Shown piece after piece: positions 16,586-25,200 of a DNA stretch of 64,000 bases (position 1 is its first letter; every line of letters starts with the position of its first letter). The notes under the pieces are model-generated. The model was not told the origin of the DNA. It ran no database searches and worked only from the letters and a program-made list of their open reading frames with translations. The position numbers were made by a program, and so were the translations under genes. The stretch spans positions 3,552,279 to 3,616,278 of the forward strand of contig NZ_CP011514.1 of assembly GCF_001653795.1 (NCBI RefSeq). The letters are read 5' to 3'. This stretch comes from Mitsuaria sp. 7 (GTDB lineage: Bacteria > Pseudomonadota > Gammaproteobacteria > Burkholderiales > Burkholderiaceae_C).

Positions 16586-17356
16586 TCACGGGTGCTTGGG
16601 ACAGGCTTGCGGCGGCGGGGTCTGCAGGCTCAGGGACTCGCCCAGGGCGGCGTTGGGGCTCCTGCGGATGTAGCCAGTGTCGACGCGTTGCTCCCAGACG
16701 GCGCGGTCCTTGTAGTCGTACTCGCGCAGCACGTTGTCGGGACCGACAACGTACAGCGCGTAGTTCGGATCGGTACGCCCCTGGAACAGCACCCCGGCCG
16801 TATTCCAGTCGTTCGTCGACGGCATCTTGTTGGCCTTCAGGGAAATCGTCGTGTCGTTGGAATCGTTGACGATGGCCATCGGATGGTTGTGGACCAGGCC
16901 GATGATGTTCTGCAGACCGCCGGCCTCGTTGACGACGCGCTGGATCTCCGGATTGGAGACGCTGTCCATCTGGCCCGAACTGGCCATCGAGGTGGTGCCG
17001 ACGGAACCGTCCGCACGACGGTAGATGATCGACATGTACTCGACGCTCGATGCGTTCGGCTTGGCAAGGATGTCGCGCGCCACCTTGGCCGCGAATGCAT
17101 CGACCACAGGTTCGGTGTGCTCGGTTCCGACGGGGTGTGCGCAGGTGCAAGGCGGCTCGTACGTGTCGTCGTCCCCACCGCCACCGCCGCCACCGCCGCC
17201 TTCATTGCCGCCGCCGCTGCCGCCGGTGTCACCCGGCTGATCGGGAATGTACGGCGGTTCCCAAGGGACTTCCGGATGCTGCCCGCCGACGTAGACGGAG
17301 TCGAGCGTCGTGCCGCCCGTGATCAGTTCAAGTTCTTCCTGGTTCAGGATTCGCAT
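16586..17356 (-). CDS. Double-glycine leader protein B with JAMM/DUF4329-like domain
   Basis: This 256-residue protein begins MRILNQEELELITGG, so the C39 exporter should cut after G15. The mature N-terminus TTLDSVY leads into a Pro-rich and then poly-Gly/Asp linker (about 26-64), a CTC pair (C70, C72), and a folded domain (about 82-256). The domain shows a JAMM-like set: E107 (SVEYMSII), H156-x-H158 (GLVHNHP), and S180-x-x-D183 (PSTNDWNTA). The strand ANYALYVVGPDNVLREY-like region (about 198-213) is as in DUF4329/JAB-fold proteins. JAMM proteins are zinc isopeptidases or peptidases, and DUF4329 occurs at toxin tips. An exported protease effector is the natural reading, but activity is unproven. 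It is the first gene of the operon. Confidence 0.82.
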   Translation of the reverse strand: MRILNQEELELITGGTTLDSVYVGGQHPEVPWEPPYIPDQPGDTGGSGGGNEGGGGGGGGGDDDTYEPPCTCAHPVGTEHTEPVVDAFAAKVARDILAKPNASSVEYMSIIYRRADGSVGTTSMASSGQMDSVSNPEIQRVVNEAGGLQNIIGLVHNHPMAIVNDSNDTTISLKANKMPSTNDWNTAGVLFQGRTDPNYALYVVGPDNVLREYDYKDRAVWEQRVDTGYIRRSPNAALGESLSLQTPPPQACPKHP

Positions 17357-17470
17357 TGGATTCCAGTCATTGCCATTTTTAGGGAATGGAGGAGTGCCTT
17401 CGATGCCGGAGTGAATGACGTCGAAGGGCGCGCACGTTAACACCCACTTAACGCGACTCGAATTCCTACT

Positions 17471-17545
17471 GAATGGGGAAGTGTTTTCCCGAATGACCTG
17501 AATGACCCGAATGGATAACGAATGTCTCCGAATGAGGGCGAATTG
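17471..17545. promoter_or_regulatory. Helically phased GAATG array upstream of the export operon
   Basis: GAATG motifs start at 17471, 17491, 17500, 17509, 17520 and 17530, with a GAATT at 17540. The steps are 20, 9, 9, 11, 10 and 10 bp, close to one helical turn, so they face one side of the DNA. An isolated GAATGA lies at 17413. The gap 17357-17670 (314 bp) holds this array, the terminator at 17546-17572 and no gene I can support. It is the only upstream region for the precursor B operon, so a promoter must lie here. A cooperative regulator is a reasonable inference. Confidence 0.5.
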
Positions 17546-17572
17546 AAAAAGGCACTCGTCGAGTGCCTTTTT
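17546..17572 (-). terminator. Rho-independent terminator after the HDOD gene
   Basis: A perfect stem GGCACTC/GAGTGCC with loop GTC is flanked by five A on one side and five T on the other. It works on both strands in principle. On the minus strand it lies about 100 bp after the HDOD stop and separates that gene from the export operon promoter. Confidence 0.9.
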
Positions 17573-17670
17573 CATTGATTCGTCATCACGGCGTCATCGA
17601 CACGGAAGACACGTAGAACCGGCGGCCGCCGACATCCCGTCGGCAGCCCCTCATCTCGCCTTGCCTCGTC

Positions 17671-18543
17671 TTACTTCAGCATCAACTCCACGTCCTGTCC
17701 CGGATCCCCGCAGCCGTCCAGGCGCAGCCGCAGGAAGTCGAGGTCCAGGTGGAGATGCTCCACCAGCTCGGGCACCGCGGTCGTGAGCGCCGCGATCCGG
17801 TCGGCGTTGTGCTCGCAGGCGTCGGCGATGACCTCGGAGAGGTGCAGGATCGCCGCGAGCATCGAGAAGGGCTTGACCTCCAGCGGCACGTTCGCGTCCT
17901 TGAAGGCTTCCACCAGATCGGCCGGGAAGTGCCAGTGCGCGGCGAGCGCCGCCGTCACGTCCGCATGCGTGCAGCCGAAGCGGCTGGACTCCAGCGAGAA
18001 GCGGCTGCCCGGTTCGCCCGCGTGGGCTTCCACGTCGGCGACCTGATCGGGTTCCGTCATCGCCATCATCAGCTGCCCGGTGCGCAGCATCAGGCCGGCG
18101 AGATAGGCGGTGTCCGCATCGCCCTGCAGCAGCTTGGCCAGCAGCCGCGCATAACCGGCCGTGCGCATGCTGTGGCGCCAGAAGCGCTGGCGGTCCAGGC
18201 CCTTCACGTCGGGGAAGGTGCCCGTCAGGCTGGCCGCCATCGCGAGGTTGCGCAGCGTCTCCAGCCCCAGCGCCATCGCCGCGTCCTGCAGCGTGCTGAT
18301 GGTGTGCGACGGGCTGTAGCGCGCCGAGTTGGCCAGGCGCAGCACCTTGGCCGCGAGCGTCGAGTCCTTGCCGATCAGCTCGGCGATCTGGCCGAGCGAG
18401 ACGCCGTCGTCGTCCAGGCTGCGCAGCAGCTTGCGTCCGACCTCGGGCATCACGGGGAGACTGGCGTGCCCCCCGAAGAAACGTTCCGCGCTGGAACCGG
18501 TGGTGCCCGTGGGGGTCAGGGGGGTCACGCTGGCAATCGTCAC
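17671..18543 (-). CDS. HDOD-domain signalling protein
   Basis: This 290-residue protein is almost entirely an HDOD domain (about 25-235), beginning LPVMPEVGRKLLRSLDDDG and LIGKDSTLAAKVLRLANSARY. HDOD is a degenerate relative of HD-type phosphohydrolases. It usually lacks metal ligands and works by protein contacts in two-component, cyclic-di-GMP or motility signalling. No receiver, GGDEF or EAL domain is fused here. The gene is single, 49 bp downstream of the Crp/Fnr-type gene on the same strand, so co-transcription is possible. An intrinsic terminator follows. A specific pathway cannot be assigned. Confidence 0.88.
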   Translation of the reverse strand: MTIASVTPLTPTGTTGSSAERFFGGHASLPVMPEVGRKLLRSLDDDGVSLGQIAELIGKDSTLAAKVLRLANSARYSPSHTISTLQDAAMALGLETLRNLAMAASLTGTFPDVKGLDRQRFWRHSMRTAGYARLLAKLLQGDADTAYLAGLMLRTGQLMMAMTEPDQVADVEAHAGEPGSRFSLESSRFGCTHADVTAALAAHWHFPADLVEAFKDANVPLEVKPFSMLAAILHLSEVIADACEHNADRIAALTTAVPELVEHLHLDLDFLRLRLDGCGDPGQDVELMLK

Positions 18544-18592
18544 ATTGGCCTCCTCAGAACGTCACGACAGGGTGGCACTGAGTCTAAGCCGC

Positions 18593-19411
18593 TCAGCGGG
18601 CGCGCGCCAGCGCCAGCAACTCGACCCGGTCCAGCAGGTCGATGCGGTAGCCCTGGACCGCCACGACGCCCCGGTCGGCGAGCTGCCGCAACGTGCGCGA
18701 CAGCGTCTCCGGCGAGATCGACAGCTGCGCCGCCACGTCGCGCTTGCGCTCGGTGAATTGCAGCTCCCCGGCGGCGCCGGCCTGCGCCAGCAGCCAGGCG
18801 GCCACGCGACCGGTGGCGTCCTTCATCGTCAGGCCGCGGATCGCGTCCTGCGCATCCCGCAGTTGCGCGGCCGTGGCGCGCACCAGCGCCTCCAGCACCA
18901 GGGGCTGCGAGCGCAGCCACATCCCCGCCACCGACATCGGCCACACCAGCACCAGCGCCGACGCGGAGACGACGCTGACGTCCTCCGCGTAACGGCCCTC
19001 GAGCCAGGCGGTGTGCAGGTCCAGCCACAGCGGACCGGTGAGCGGCGCGCGCGCGGCGACCTTACCTTCGCACAGCGCCAGCATGGCCACCGCGGCATCG
19101 CCGCGGCGGATCGCCAGGTCGCCGGCCTTGCAGCGGCGCAGCTGCGTCATGGCGGTCAGCGCGGACCAGCTCTCGCCGTCCAGCAGCACGTCGCCCAGCA
19201 GCGCGCGCCAGGGGATGGGATGGGCGGGTCCGGGGATCAGCCCGGCGCTGGAAGGCGGAAAGACCGCCTCGAGCATCAACCCTGCAGGGGTGACCATGGC
19301 CGTGGCCGTGGCCGTGGCCGTGGCAGCGGAGGCGGAAGCGAAAGGGGTGACAGGATCGCCGGGGTCGGCGGATCCGTCAGGGTCGGAGGTCAGATGGGCG
19401 AACACGGGCAC
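18593..19411 (-). CDS. Crp/Fnr-family transcriptional regulator
   Basis: From the ATG at 19411 the protein is 272 residues. A cNMP-binding-like beta-roll lies at about 70-160, a dimerisation helix at about 165-185, and a winged helix at about 200-265 (RKRDVAAQLSISPETLSRTLRQLADRGVV). No N-terminal Cys cluster for a 4Fe-4S centre is seen, so this is not a canonical Fnr. The N-terminus carries an ATATATATA stretch encoded by tandem GTGGCC hexamers (about 19296-19325). The true start could therefore be the Met just after it (MVTPAGLMLEAVF). A TTGA-N6-TCAA dyad lies about 60 bp upstream, which suggests autoregulation or control by another Crp/Fnr protein. Confidence 0.85.
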   Translation of the reverse strand: MPVFAHLTSDPDGSADPGDPVTPFASASAATATATATAMVTPAGLMLEAVFPPSSAGLIPGPAHPIPWRALLGDVLLDGESWSALTAMTQLRRCKAGDLAIRRGDAAVAMLALCEGKVAARAPLTGPLWLDLHTAWLEGRYAEDVSVVSASALVLVWPMSVAGMWLRSQPLVLEALVRATAAQLRDAQDAIRGLTMKDATGRVAAWLLAQAGAAGELQFTERKRDVAAQLSISPETLSRTLRQLADRGVVAVQGYRIDLLDRVELLALARAR

Positions 19412-19470
19412 TCTCGGAAGCCGGAAAAACCGGGAGATCCGGACTGTCCTCGCCCTCGGCGGAAATTGCC

Positions 19471-19484
19471 TTGAGGCGCGTCAA
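19471..19484. promoter_or_regulatory. FNR/DNR-like dyad upstream of the Crp/Fnr gene
   Basis: TTGAGGCGCGTCAA keeps both TTGA/TCAA half-sites with a 6-bp spacer, the pattern bound by Fnr/Dnr-type proteins. It lies 60 bp before the start at 19411, inside the short gap after the ttuD-like gene. The site is a match by eye only. Confidence 0.5.
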
Positions 19485-19539
19485 CATCTGATCAATTTCC
19501 CCCTCGATTCGCTCGATGGGGGGATGTCCGTGAAACGCC

Positions 19540-20943
19540 TCAGCGGATCAGCAGCGCGCGGAAGTCGTTGACGTTGGTCTGCGTCGGCCCGGTGATCAGC
19601 AGGTCGCCGAGCGCCTCGAACAGCGCGTAGCCGTTGTTGGCCGCCAGCAGGTCCGCCGGCTTCAGGCCCAGGGCGCCGGCGCGCTCCAGCGTACTCGGGC
19701 TGAGGAAGGCGCCGGCGTTGTCCTCGACGCCGTCGATGCCGTCGGTGTCCGCGGCCAGGCCCCACACGTCCGGTTGTCCGTCCAGCGCGATCGCGCAGCC
19801 GAGCACGAACTCGCCGGCACGGCCGCCGCGTCCCGGCTGCGGGATCAGCGTCACCGTCGTCTCGCCGCCGGACAGGATCAGGCAGGGTTTGGCGAAGGGC
19901 TCGCCGTGACGCGCCACCGAGCGGGCCAGCGCCGCGTGCACGCGGCCGACCTCTCGGGACTCGCCCTCGATCTCGTCCGACAGCACGTGCGCGGTGATGC
20001 CCAGCGCGCGGGCCGCCTCGGCGGCCGCGATCAGGCTCTGGCGCGGCGCCGCGATGATGCGCTGCTCATGGCCGTCGAAGCACTTGTCGCCGGGTTTTGG
20101 GGTCTCCCACTCGCCGCGTTCGAGCGCGTCGATCGCGACTTGGGGCAACGCGATGCGGTAGCGGCGGCAGATCGCCAGCGCCTCGGCGCAGGTGCTCGCG
20201 TCGGGCACCGTCGGGCCGGAGGCGATCACCTGCGGATCGTCGCCGGGCACGTCGGAGATCATCAGCGTCAGCACCTTGGCCGGCGCGCAGGCGGCGGCCA
20301 GCCGCCCGCCCTTGATCCCGCTGAGGTGCTTGCGCACGCAGTTCATCTCGACGATGTTGGCGCCGCTGGCCAGCAGCGCGCGGTTGACGGCCTGCTTGTC
20401 GGCCAGCGTCAGCCCCGGCGCCGGCAGCGGCATCAGCGCCGAGCCGCCGCCCGAGATCAGGCAGATCACCTGGTCGTCGGCGGTGGGGTTGAAGTCCCGC
20501 ACCTTCTGCATCATCCGGGCCGCGGCCTGCTCGCCGGCAGCGTCGGGCACCGGATGCGCGGCCTCGACCATCTCGATGCGGCGCGGCCGGTAGTCCGGCG
20601 GGATGTGGCCGTAGCGCGTGATGACCAGGCCGGTCATCGGGGCGCTCGCCGGCCAGGCGGCCTCGAAGGCCTGGGCCATCGATCCGCCGCCCTTGCCCGC
20701 GCCGATCACCAGCGTGCGGCCCTTGGGCGGGGGCGGCAGGTGGCTCGCGAGGATCTTTCCCGGCAGCGCCCGGTCCACCGCCACGCGGTAGAGGTGCTTC
20801 AGCAGCGCGCGCGGATCGGCGAGCAGCGCCGCGGCCTCCGGCGATCCCGGAACGGGCGACCCGGGGGCAGGTGTTGCGGCAGCCGAGGCCGCCGCAACTG
20901 CTGCGGCGGCCGGAGGGGCGGAGGCGTCGTGGGGCGTGCTCAT
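19540..20943 (-). CDS. ttuD: Type-2 glycerate kinase / hydroxypyruvate reductase family (MOFRL)
   Basis: This 467-residue protein fits the DUF4147-MOFRL family. An N-terminal Ala-rich extension of about 45 residues precedes LLKHLYRVAVDRALPG. GAGKGGGSMAQAFE is the nucleotide-binding loop and LISGGGSALMPLPA the active-site loop. The C-terminal MOFRL part has SGGETTVTL and TDGIDGVEDNAGA. Members are glycerate 2-kinases (2-phosphoglycerate from D-glycerate), though older annotations call them hydroxypyruvate reductases. Together with the adjacent garR and garL genes the kinase role is favoured. It is the last gene of the glucarate run. The Ala-rich start may be shorter in reality. Confidence 0.86.
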   Translation of the reverse strand: MSTPHDASAPPAAAAVAAASAAATPAPGSPVPGSPEAAALLADPRALLKHLYRVAVDRALPGKILASHLPPPPKGRTLVIGAGKGGGSMAQAFEAAWPASAPMTGLVITRYGHIPPDYRPRRIEMVEAAHPVPDAAGEQAAARMMQKVRDFNPTADDQVICLISGGGSALMPLPAPGLTLADKQAVNRALLASGANIVEMNCVRKHLSGIKGGRLAAACAPAKVLTLMISDVPGDDPQVIASGPTVPDASTCAEALAICRRYRIALPQVAIDALERGEWETPKPGDKCFDGHEQRIIAAPRQSLIAAAEAARALGITAHVLSDEIEGESREVGRVHAALARSVARHGEPFAKPCLILSGGETTVTLIPQPGRGGRAGEFVLGCAIALDGQPDVWGLAADTDGIDGVEDNAGAFLSPSTLERAGALGLKPADLLAANNGYALFEALGDLLITGPTQTNVNDFRALLIR

Positions 20944-20970
20944 GACCGGCGATTGTGGAGACCTGGCCCC

Positions 20971-21891
20971 TCAGGCGGCGTCCGTAGTGCTACCGACCTC
21001 ATGGTTGGCCAGCACTTCCAGCGCCCGCACCAGCGCCGAGTGGTCGAGCTGGTCCCAGCCCTGCGCCGCGGCGGCCTGCATCAGCTGCGCGGTGTTGGCC
21101 GTGTTGGGCAGCGACAGGCTCATCGCCTTGGCGCTCTGCAGCGCGAGGTTCAGGTCCTTCTGGTGCAGCGCGATCCGGAAGCCCGGGTTGAAGGTGCGCT
21201 TGATCATGCGCTCGCCGTGCACTTCGAGGATGCGGCTGGAGGCGAAGCCGCCCATCAGCGCCTCGCGCACCTTGGCCGGATCGGCGCCGGCCTTGGAGGC
21301 GAAGACCAGGGCCTCGCCGACGGCGGCGATGTTCAGCGCCACGATGATCTGGTTGGCCACCTTGGTGACCTGGCCCGCGCTCGCACCGCCGACGAGCGTG
21401 ATGTTCTTGCCCATCAGCTCGAACAGCGGCCTGATGCGCGCGAAGGTGGCTTCCTTGCCGCCGACCATGATCGACAGCGTGCCGGCCTTGGCGCCGACCT
21501 CGCCGCCGGAAACCGGGGCGTCCAGCCACTCGGCGCCGAGCGCTTCGATGCGTTCCGCGAAATCCTTGGTCGCGATCGGCGAGATCGAGCTCATGTCCAC
21601 GACCGTCTTGCCCGCGCCCTTGCCGCCGGCGAACGCGGCGGCGATGCCGCCTTCGCCGAACAGCACGCGCTCGACGTCCGGCGTGTCCGGGACCATGGTG
21701 AAGATCACCTCGGCCTGCTGCGCGACTTCCGTGGCGCTGTCGCAGACGGTGACACCGACGGCGGCGACGTCTTCGCGGACCTGGGAACGGGTGTGGACGA
21801 ACAGCTGATGCCCGCCCTGCGCCAGACGCACCGCCATGGGCGCGCCCATGATGCCCAGGCCGATGAAACCGATCTTGATGCTCATTGCCAT
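20971..21891 (-). CDS. garR: Tartronate semialdehyde reductase (2-hydroxy-3-oxopropionate reductase)
   Basis: This 306-residue beta-hydroxyacid dehydrogenase starts with a Rossmann motif (KIGFIGLGIMGAPMA). WLDAPVSGGEVGAKAGTLSI is the substrate-binding signature and QVTKVANQI holds the catalytic Lys. The family reduces tartronate semialdehyde to D-glycerate with NAD(P)H. It sits between garL, which makes tartronate semialdehyde, and the glycerate kinase that uses its product, so the assignment is firm. Closely related GlxR/MmsB enzymes share the fold, but context excludes valine catabolism. Confidence 0.9.
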   Translation of the reverse strand: MAMSIKIGFIGLGIMGAPMAVRLAQGGHQLFVHTRSQVREDVAAVGVTVCDSATEVAQQAEVIFTMVPDTPDVERVLFGEGGIAAAFAGGKGAGKTVVDMSSISPIATKDFAERIEALGAEWLDAPVSGGEVGAKAGTLSIMVGGKEATFARIRPLFELMGKNITLVGGASAGQVTKVANQIIVALNIAAVGEALVFASKAGADPAKVREALMGGFASSRILEVHGERMIKRTFNPGFRIALHQKDLNLALQSAKAMSLSLPNTANTAQLMQAAAAQGWDQLDHSALVRALEVLANHEVGSTTDAA

Positions 21892-21923
21892 AACTCCTAA
21901 ATCAATCCTGAATCAACCCTGAA

Positions 21924-22709
21924 TCAATCCTTGAACTTGTCGCGCAGACCCTGGGTCGCGCCGCGGAAGATGCCGAGATCGCTGCCGACGGCCACGAAGG
22001 TCGCGCCCTGCTCGATGTAGCGGCGCGCGTCGGCTTCCACCGGCGCGAGGATGCCGACCGGCTTGCCCGCCGCCTTGCACGCGGCGTAGATCGTCGCCAT
22101 CGCCGCCTGCACCTCCGGGTGCTGCGGGTTGCCGAGGTGGCCGTAACCGGCCGCCAGGTCGGACGGGCCGATGAACACCGCGTCCACGCCCTCCACCGCC
22201 GCGATCGCCGCGACGGCTTCGACGCCCGCCGGGCTCTCGATCTGGACCACCACTGTGATCTGCTCGTTGATGCCCTGGAAGTAGCCCGGCACCGTGCCGT
22301 AGCGGTTGTTGCGCTGCGAGACCGACACGCCGCGGATGCCCTGCGGCGGATAACGCGTCGATGCCACGGCCCGCGTCGCTTCCTCGGCGGTCTCGACGAA
22401 GGGGACCAGGAAGTTGGAGAACCCGGCGTCGAGCAGGCGCTTGATCTCGACGGCGTTGTTGCTGCTCGGTCGCACGACCGGCGCGCTGACGCTGTCCTTG
22501 AGCGCCATCAGCTGCGGCACGAAGCTGCTGACCTCGTTGGGCGAGTGCTCGCCGTCCAGCAGCAGCCAGTCGAAGCCGGCCACGCCCAGCACCTCGGTGC
22601 TGATCGGGCTGGCGAGCGAGCACCAGCAGCCGATCAGGCGCTCGCCGGCGATCAGGCGCTGGCGCAGCGTGTTGGGAAAGGCGGAATACGGCGTGGTCGG
22701 GGTCGGCAT
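21924..22709 (-). CDS. garL: 5-keto-4-deoxy-D-glucarate aldolase
   Basis: The 261-residue protein is a class II HpcH/HpaI aldolase. Key stretches are [32 protein letters not shown] (metal-binding Glu), [18 protein letters not shown] (metal-binding Asp) and an active-site Arg near [18 protein letters not shown]. It splits 5-keto-4-deoxyglucarate into pyruvate and tartronate semialdehyde. HpaI-type aldolases of aromatic catabolism are close relatives, but gudD and garR next door support the sugar-acid role. The start MPTTTP... at 22709 gives the normal family length. Confidence 0.9.
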   Translation of the reverse strand: MPTPTTPYSAFPNTLRQRLIAGERLIGCWCSLASPISTEVLGVAGFDWLLLDGEHSPNEVSSFVPQLMALKDSVSAPVVRPSSNNAVEIKRLLDAGFSNFLVPFVETAEEATRAVASTRYPPQGIRGVSVSQRNNRYGTVPGYFQGINEQITVVVQIESPAGVEAVAAIAAVEGVDAVFIGPSDLAAGYGHLGNPQHPEVQAAMATIYAACKAAGKPVGILAPVEADARRYIEQGATFVAVGSDLGIFRGATQGLRDKFKD

Positions 22710-22797
22710 GACGGGGCTCCTGGAGACGGAATCAAAGGGGAATCACCCAAGCGGCGCCCGACCCTGCGTCGAGCGGCACCCGGGCATCAAAAAAACA

Positions 22798-23781
22798 TCA
22801 ATCGAGCTTCAACCCGCTCTTGGCCACGACGCCCGCCCACTTCTTGCGCTCGGCGTTGAAGAAGGTGTCCATCTCGGCGGGGTTCATCGTGCTGACCTCG
22901 GCGCCCTGCGCGGCCAGACGGGCGCGGACTTCCGGCGAACGGATGATGGTGATCAGCGCGGCCGACAGCTTGTCGATGTTGGCCTTGGGCATGTTGGCCG
23001 GGGCCAGGATGCCCTGCCAGGTGCCGGACTCGAAGCCGGTGGCGCCCTGCTCGGCCAGCGTCGGCACGTTGGGCAGCAGCGGCACGCGGGTGGACTTGCT
23101 GACGCCGATGACCTTGAGCTTGTTCTGCTGCACGAAGGGCAGGGTCGCGAGCATGCCGTTCATCAGCACCTGCGTCTGGCCGGCGATCGTGTCGGTCACG
23201 GCCTGCGATCCGCCCTTGTACGGGATGTATTCCCACTTGGCGCCGGTCAGGCTGGCGACCTGGAAGCCGGCCAGGTGCGGCGCGCTGCCCATCGCGGTGA
23301 CGGCGAAGTCGATCTTGGACTTCTTGGACAGCTCGACCAGTTCCTTCAGGTTGTTGGCCGGCACCGACGGGTGGACGACCAGCATGTGCGGCGAGTACGC
23401 CAGCATCGCCACGCCCTTCAGGTCCTTGGACGGGTCGAAGTTGAGCTTGGTGTACAGCGACGGGCTGATGGCCAGCGCGCTGACGTCGCACAGCATGATG
23501 GTGTAGCCGTCGTTGGCCTTGGACGTCTGGTCGGCGCCCATGTTGCCGCTGGCGCCGGGCTTGTTCTCGACGATGACGGTCTGCTTGAGCGCTTCGCCCA
23601 GCATCGGCGAAATGATGCGGGCGATGATGTCCGACGAGCCGCCCGGGGTGTACGGGACGATGATCTTCAGCGGCTTGCTGGGCCAGGCGGCCTGCGCGAA
23701 GGCGCCGGGGGCAACACCTGCCACCGCGGCGACGGCGGCTGCGGCGAGGACGGCACGGCGGGCGAATGTCTTGTCTTGCAT
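22798..23781 (-). CDS. Bug-family (TctC) periplasmic binding protein, glucarate locus copy 1
   Basis: This 327-residue protein has a twin-Arg-like signal (MQDKTFARRAVLAAAAV, cleavage near AFA-QAA). The mature start WPSKPLKIIVPYTPGGSSD is diagnostic of the Bug/TctC family. Bug proteins are periplasmic solute receptors, greatly expanded in Burkholderiales, that bind small carboxylates. They serve tripartite tricarboxylate transporters, but the TctA/TctB membrane partners are often encoded elsewhere, as here. The position between garL and gudD suggests glucarate or a related aldarate as ligand. I set the start at the ATG at 23781, where the signal peptide begins; longer frames upstream are antisense noise. 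Confidence 0.88.
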   Translation of the reverse strand: MQDKTFARRAVLAAAAVAAVAGVAPGAFAQAAWPSKPLKIIVPYTPGGSSDIIARIISPMLGEALKQTVIVENKPGASGNMGADQTSKANDGYTIMLCDVSALAISPSLYTKLNFDPSKDLKGVAMLAYSPHMLVVHPSVPANNLKELVELSKKSKIDFAVTAMGSAPHLAGFQVASLTGAKWEYIPYKGGSQAVTDTIAGQTQVLMNGMLATLPFVQQNKLKVIGVSKSTRVPLLPNVPTLAEQGATGFESGTWQGILAPANMPKANIDKLSAALITIIRSPEVRARLAAQGAEVSTMNPAEMDTFFNAERKKWAGVVAKSGLKLD

Positions 23782-23816
23782 GTTGTCTCTCTCCAGGTTT
23801 CGTTCGGGGGGATCGT

Positions 23817-25166
23817 TCAGCGGACCATGCAGGGCCGCTTGGGATCGAACTTCCAGTCGGGGATCAGGTGCTGCATGGCGATGGCGTCGTCGCGCGCGCC
23901 CAGGCCGTGCTGCAGGTAGAGCTGGTGGGCCGCTTCCACGGCCTTCATGTCGAGCGTCACTCCCAGACCCGGCGCCGTCGGGACCGCGACCTCGCCGTCG
24001 ACGATCTGCAGCGGCTTCTCGGTCAGGAACTGGCCGTCCTGCCAGATCCAGTGCGTGTCGATCGCGGTGAGGCGGCCCGGCGCGGCGGCGGCGGCATGCG
24101 TGAACATCGCCAGCGACACGTCGAAATGGTTGTTGGAATGCGAGCCCCAGGTCAGGCCGAAGTCGCGGCAGGTCTGCGCGACGCGGACCGCGCCGGACAT
24201 GGTCCAGAAGTGCGGATCGGCCAGCGGGATGTCGACGGACTGCAGGCTGAGCGCGTGCGTGAACTGGCGCCAGTCGGTCGCCACCATGTTGGTGGCCGTC
24301 GGCAGGCCGGTGGCGCGGCGGAACTCGGCCATCACCTCGCGGCCGGAGAAACCTTCCTCGGCGCCGCAGGGATCCTCGGCGTAGGCGAGCACGCCGCCCA
24401 GGTCGCGCAGCAGGCGGATCGCGTCCTTCAGCAGCCAGCCGCCGTTGGGATCGAGCGTGACGCGCGCCTCGGGGAAGCGCGTCTTCAGCGCCTTGATCGC
24501 CTCGACCTCTTCCTCGCCGGCCAGTACGCCGCCCTTGAGCTTGAAGTCCTTGAAGCCGTAGCGCGCCTGCGCGGCGGCGGCCTGCTCGACGATGGTCTCC
24601 GGCGTCATCGCGACGTGGTGTCGCACCTTCAGCCAGGCGTCGGTCGCGGCATCGCTGCCGGCCTCGTCCTCGGGCGTCTTGTAGGCCAGGCCCGTCTTCG
24701 TGCGGTCGCCGACGAAGAACAGGTAGCCCAGCATCGCGACGCTGTCGCGCTGCCTGCCTTCGCCGAGCAGCTCGCACACGGGCACGCCCAGGTGCTGGCC
24801 CAGCAGGTCCAGCAGCGCGCATTCGACGGCGGTGAGCACATGGATCGTGGTCCGCAGATCGAAGGTCTGCAGGCCGCGGCCGCCGCTGTCGAGGCCCTTG
24901 AACTTCTCGCGGACCTGCGCGAGCAGCGCGTTCCACTTCGCGACCGGCTGGCCGACGAGCAGTTCGCCGGCCTGTTCCAGCGTCTTGCGGATGGGCTCGC
25001 CGCCGGGGATCTCGGCGATGCCGACGTGGCCGGCGTTGTCCTCGAGGATCAGCAGGTTGCGGGTGAAGAACGGCGCATGCGCGCCACTCAGGTTCATGAG
25101 CATGCCGTCGCGGCCGGCGACCGGGATCGCGCGGGCGGAGGTGACGATGGGACTGCTGGCGCTCAC
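23817..25166 (-). CDS. gudD: Glucarate dehydratase
   Basis: This 449-residue enzyme belongs to the enolase superfamily, glucarate dehydratase subgroup. The capping domain includes [20 protein letters not shown]. The barrel holds the base [11 protein letters not shown], metal ligands in VTLDPNGGW and [16 protein letters not shown], and the His in [12 protein letters not shown]. It removes water from D-glucarate (or L-idarate) to give 5-keto-4-deoxyglucarate. Galactarate dehydratases are unrelated in fold, so GudD is the clear call. The genes for the next steps lie directly downstream and two Bug receptors flank it, forming a compact aldarate catabolic operon. Confidence 0.94.
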   Translation of the reverse strand: MSASSPIVTSARAIPVAGRDGMLMNLSGAHAPFFTRNLLILEDNAGHVGIAEIPGGEPIRKTLEQAGELLVGQPVAKWNALLAQVREKFKGLDSGGRGLQTFDLRTTIHVLTAVECALLDLLGQHLGVPVCELLGEGRQRDSVAMLGYLFFVGDRTKTGLAYKTPEDEAGSDAATDAWLKVRHHVAMTPETIVEQAAAAQARYGFKDFKLKGGVLAGEEEVEAIKALKTRFPEARVTLDPNGGWLLKDAIRLLRDLGGVLAYAEDPCGAEEGFSGREVMAEFRRATGLPTATNMVATDWRQFTHALSLQSVDIPLADPHFWTMSGAVRVAQTCRDFGLTWGSHSNNHFDVSLAMFTHAAAAAPGRLTAIDTHWIWQDGQFLTEKPLQIVDGEVAVPTAPGLGVTLDMKAVEAAHQLYLQHGLGARDDAIAMQHLIPDWKFDPKRPCMVR

Positions 25167-25200
25167 GCGGAACTCCTGGTCGGTCTGAGGTCGATCTTGA

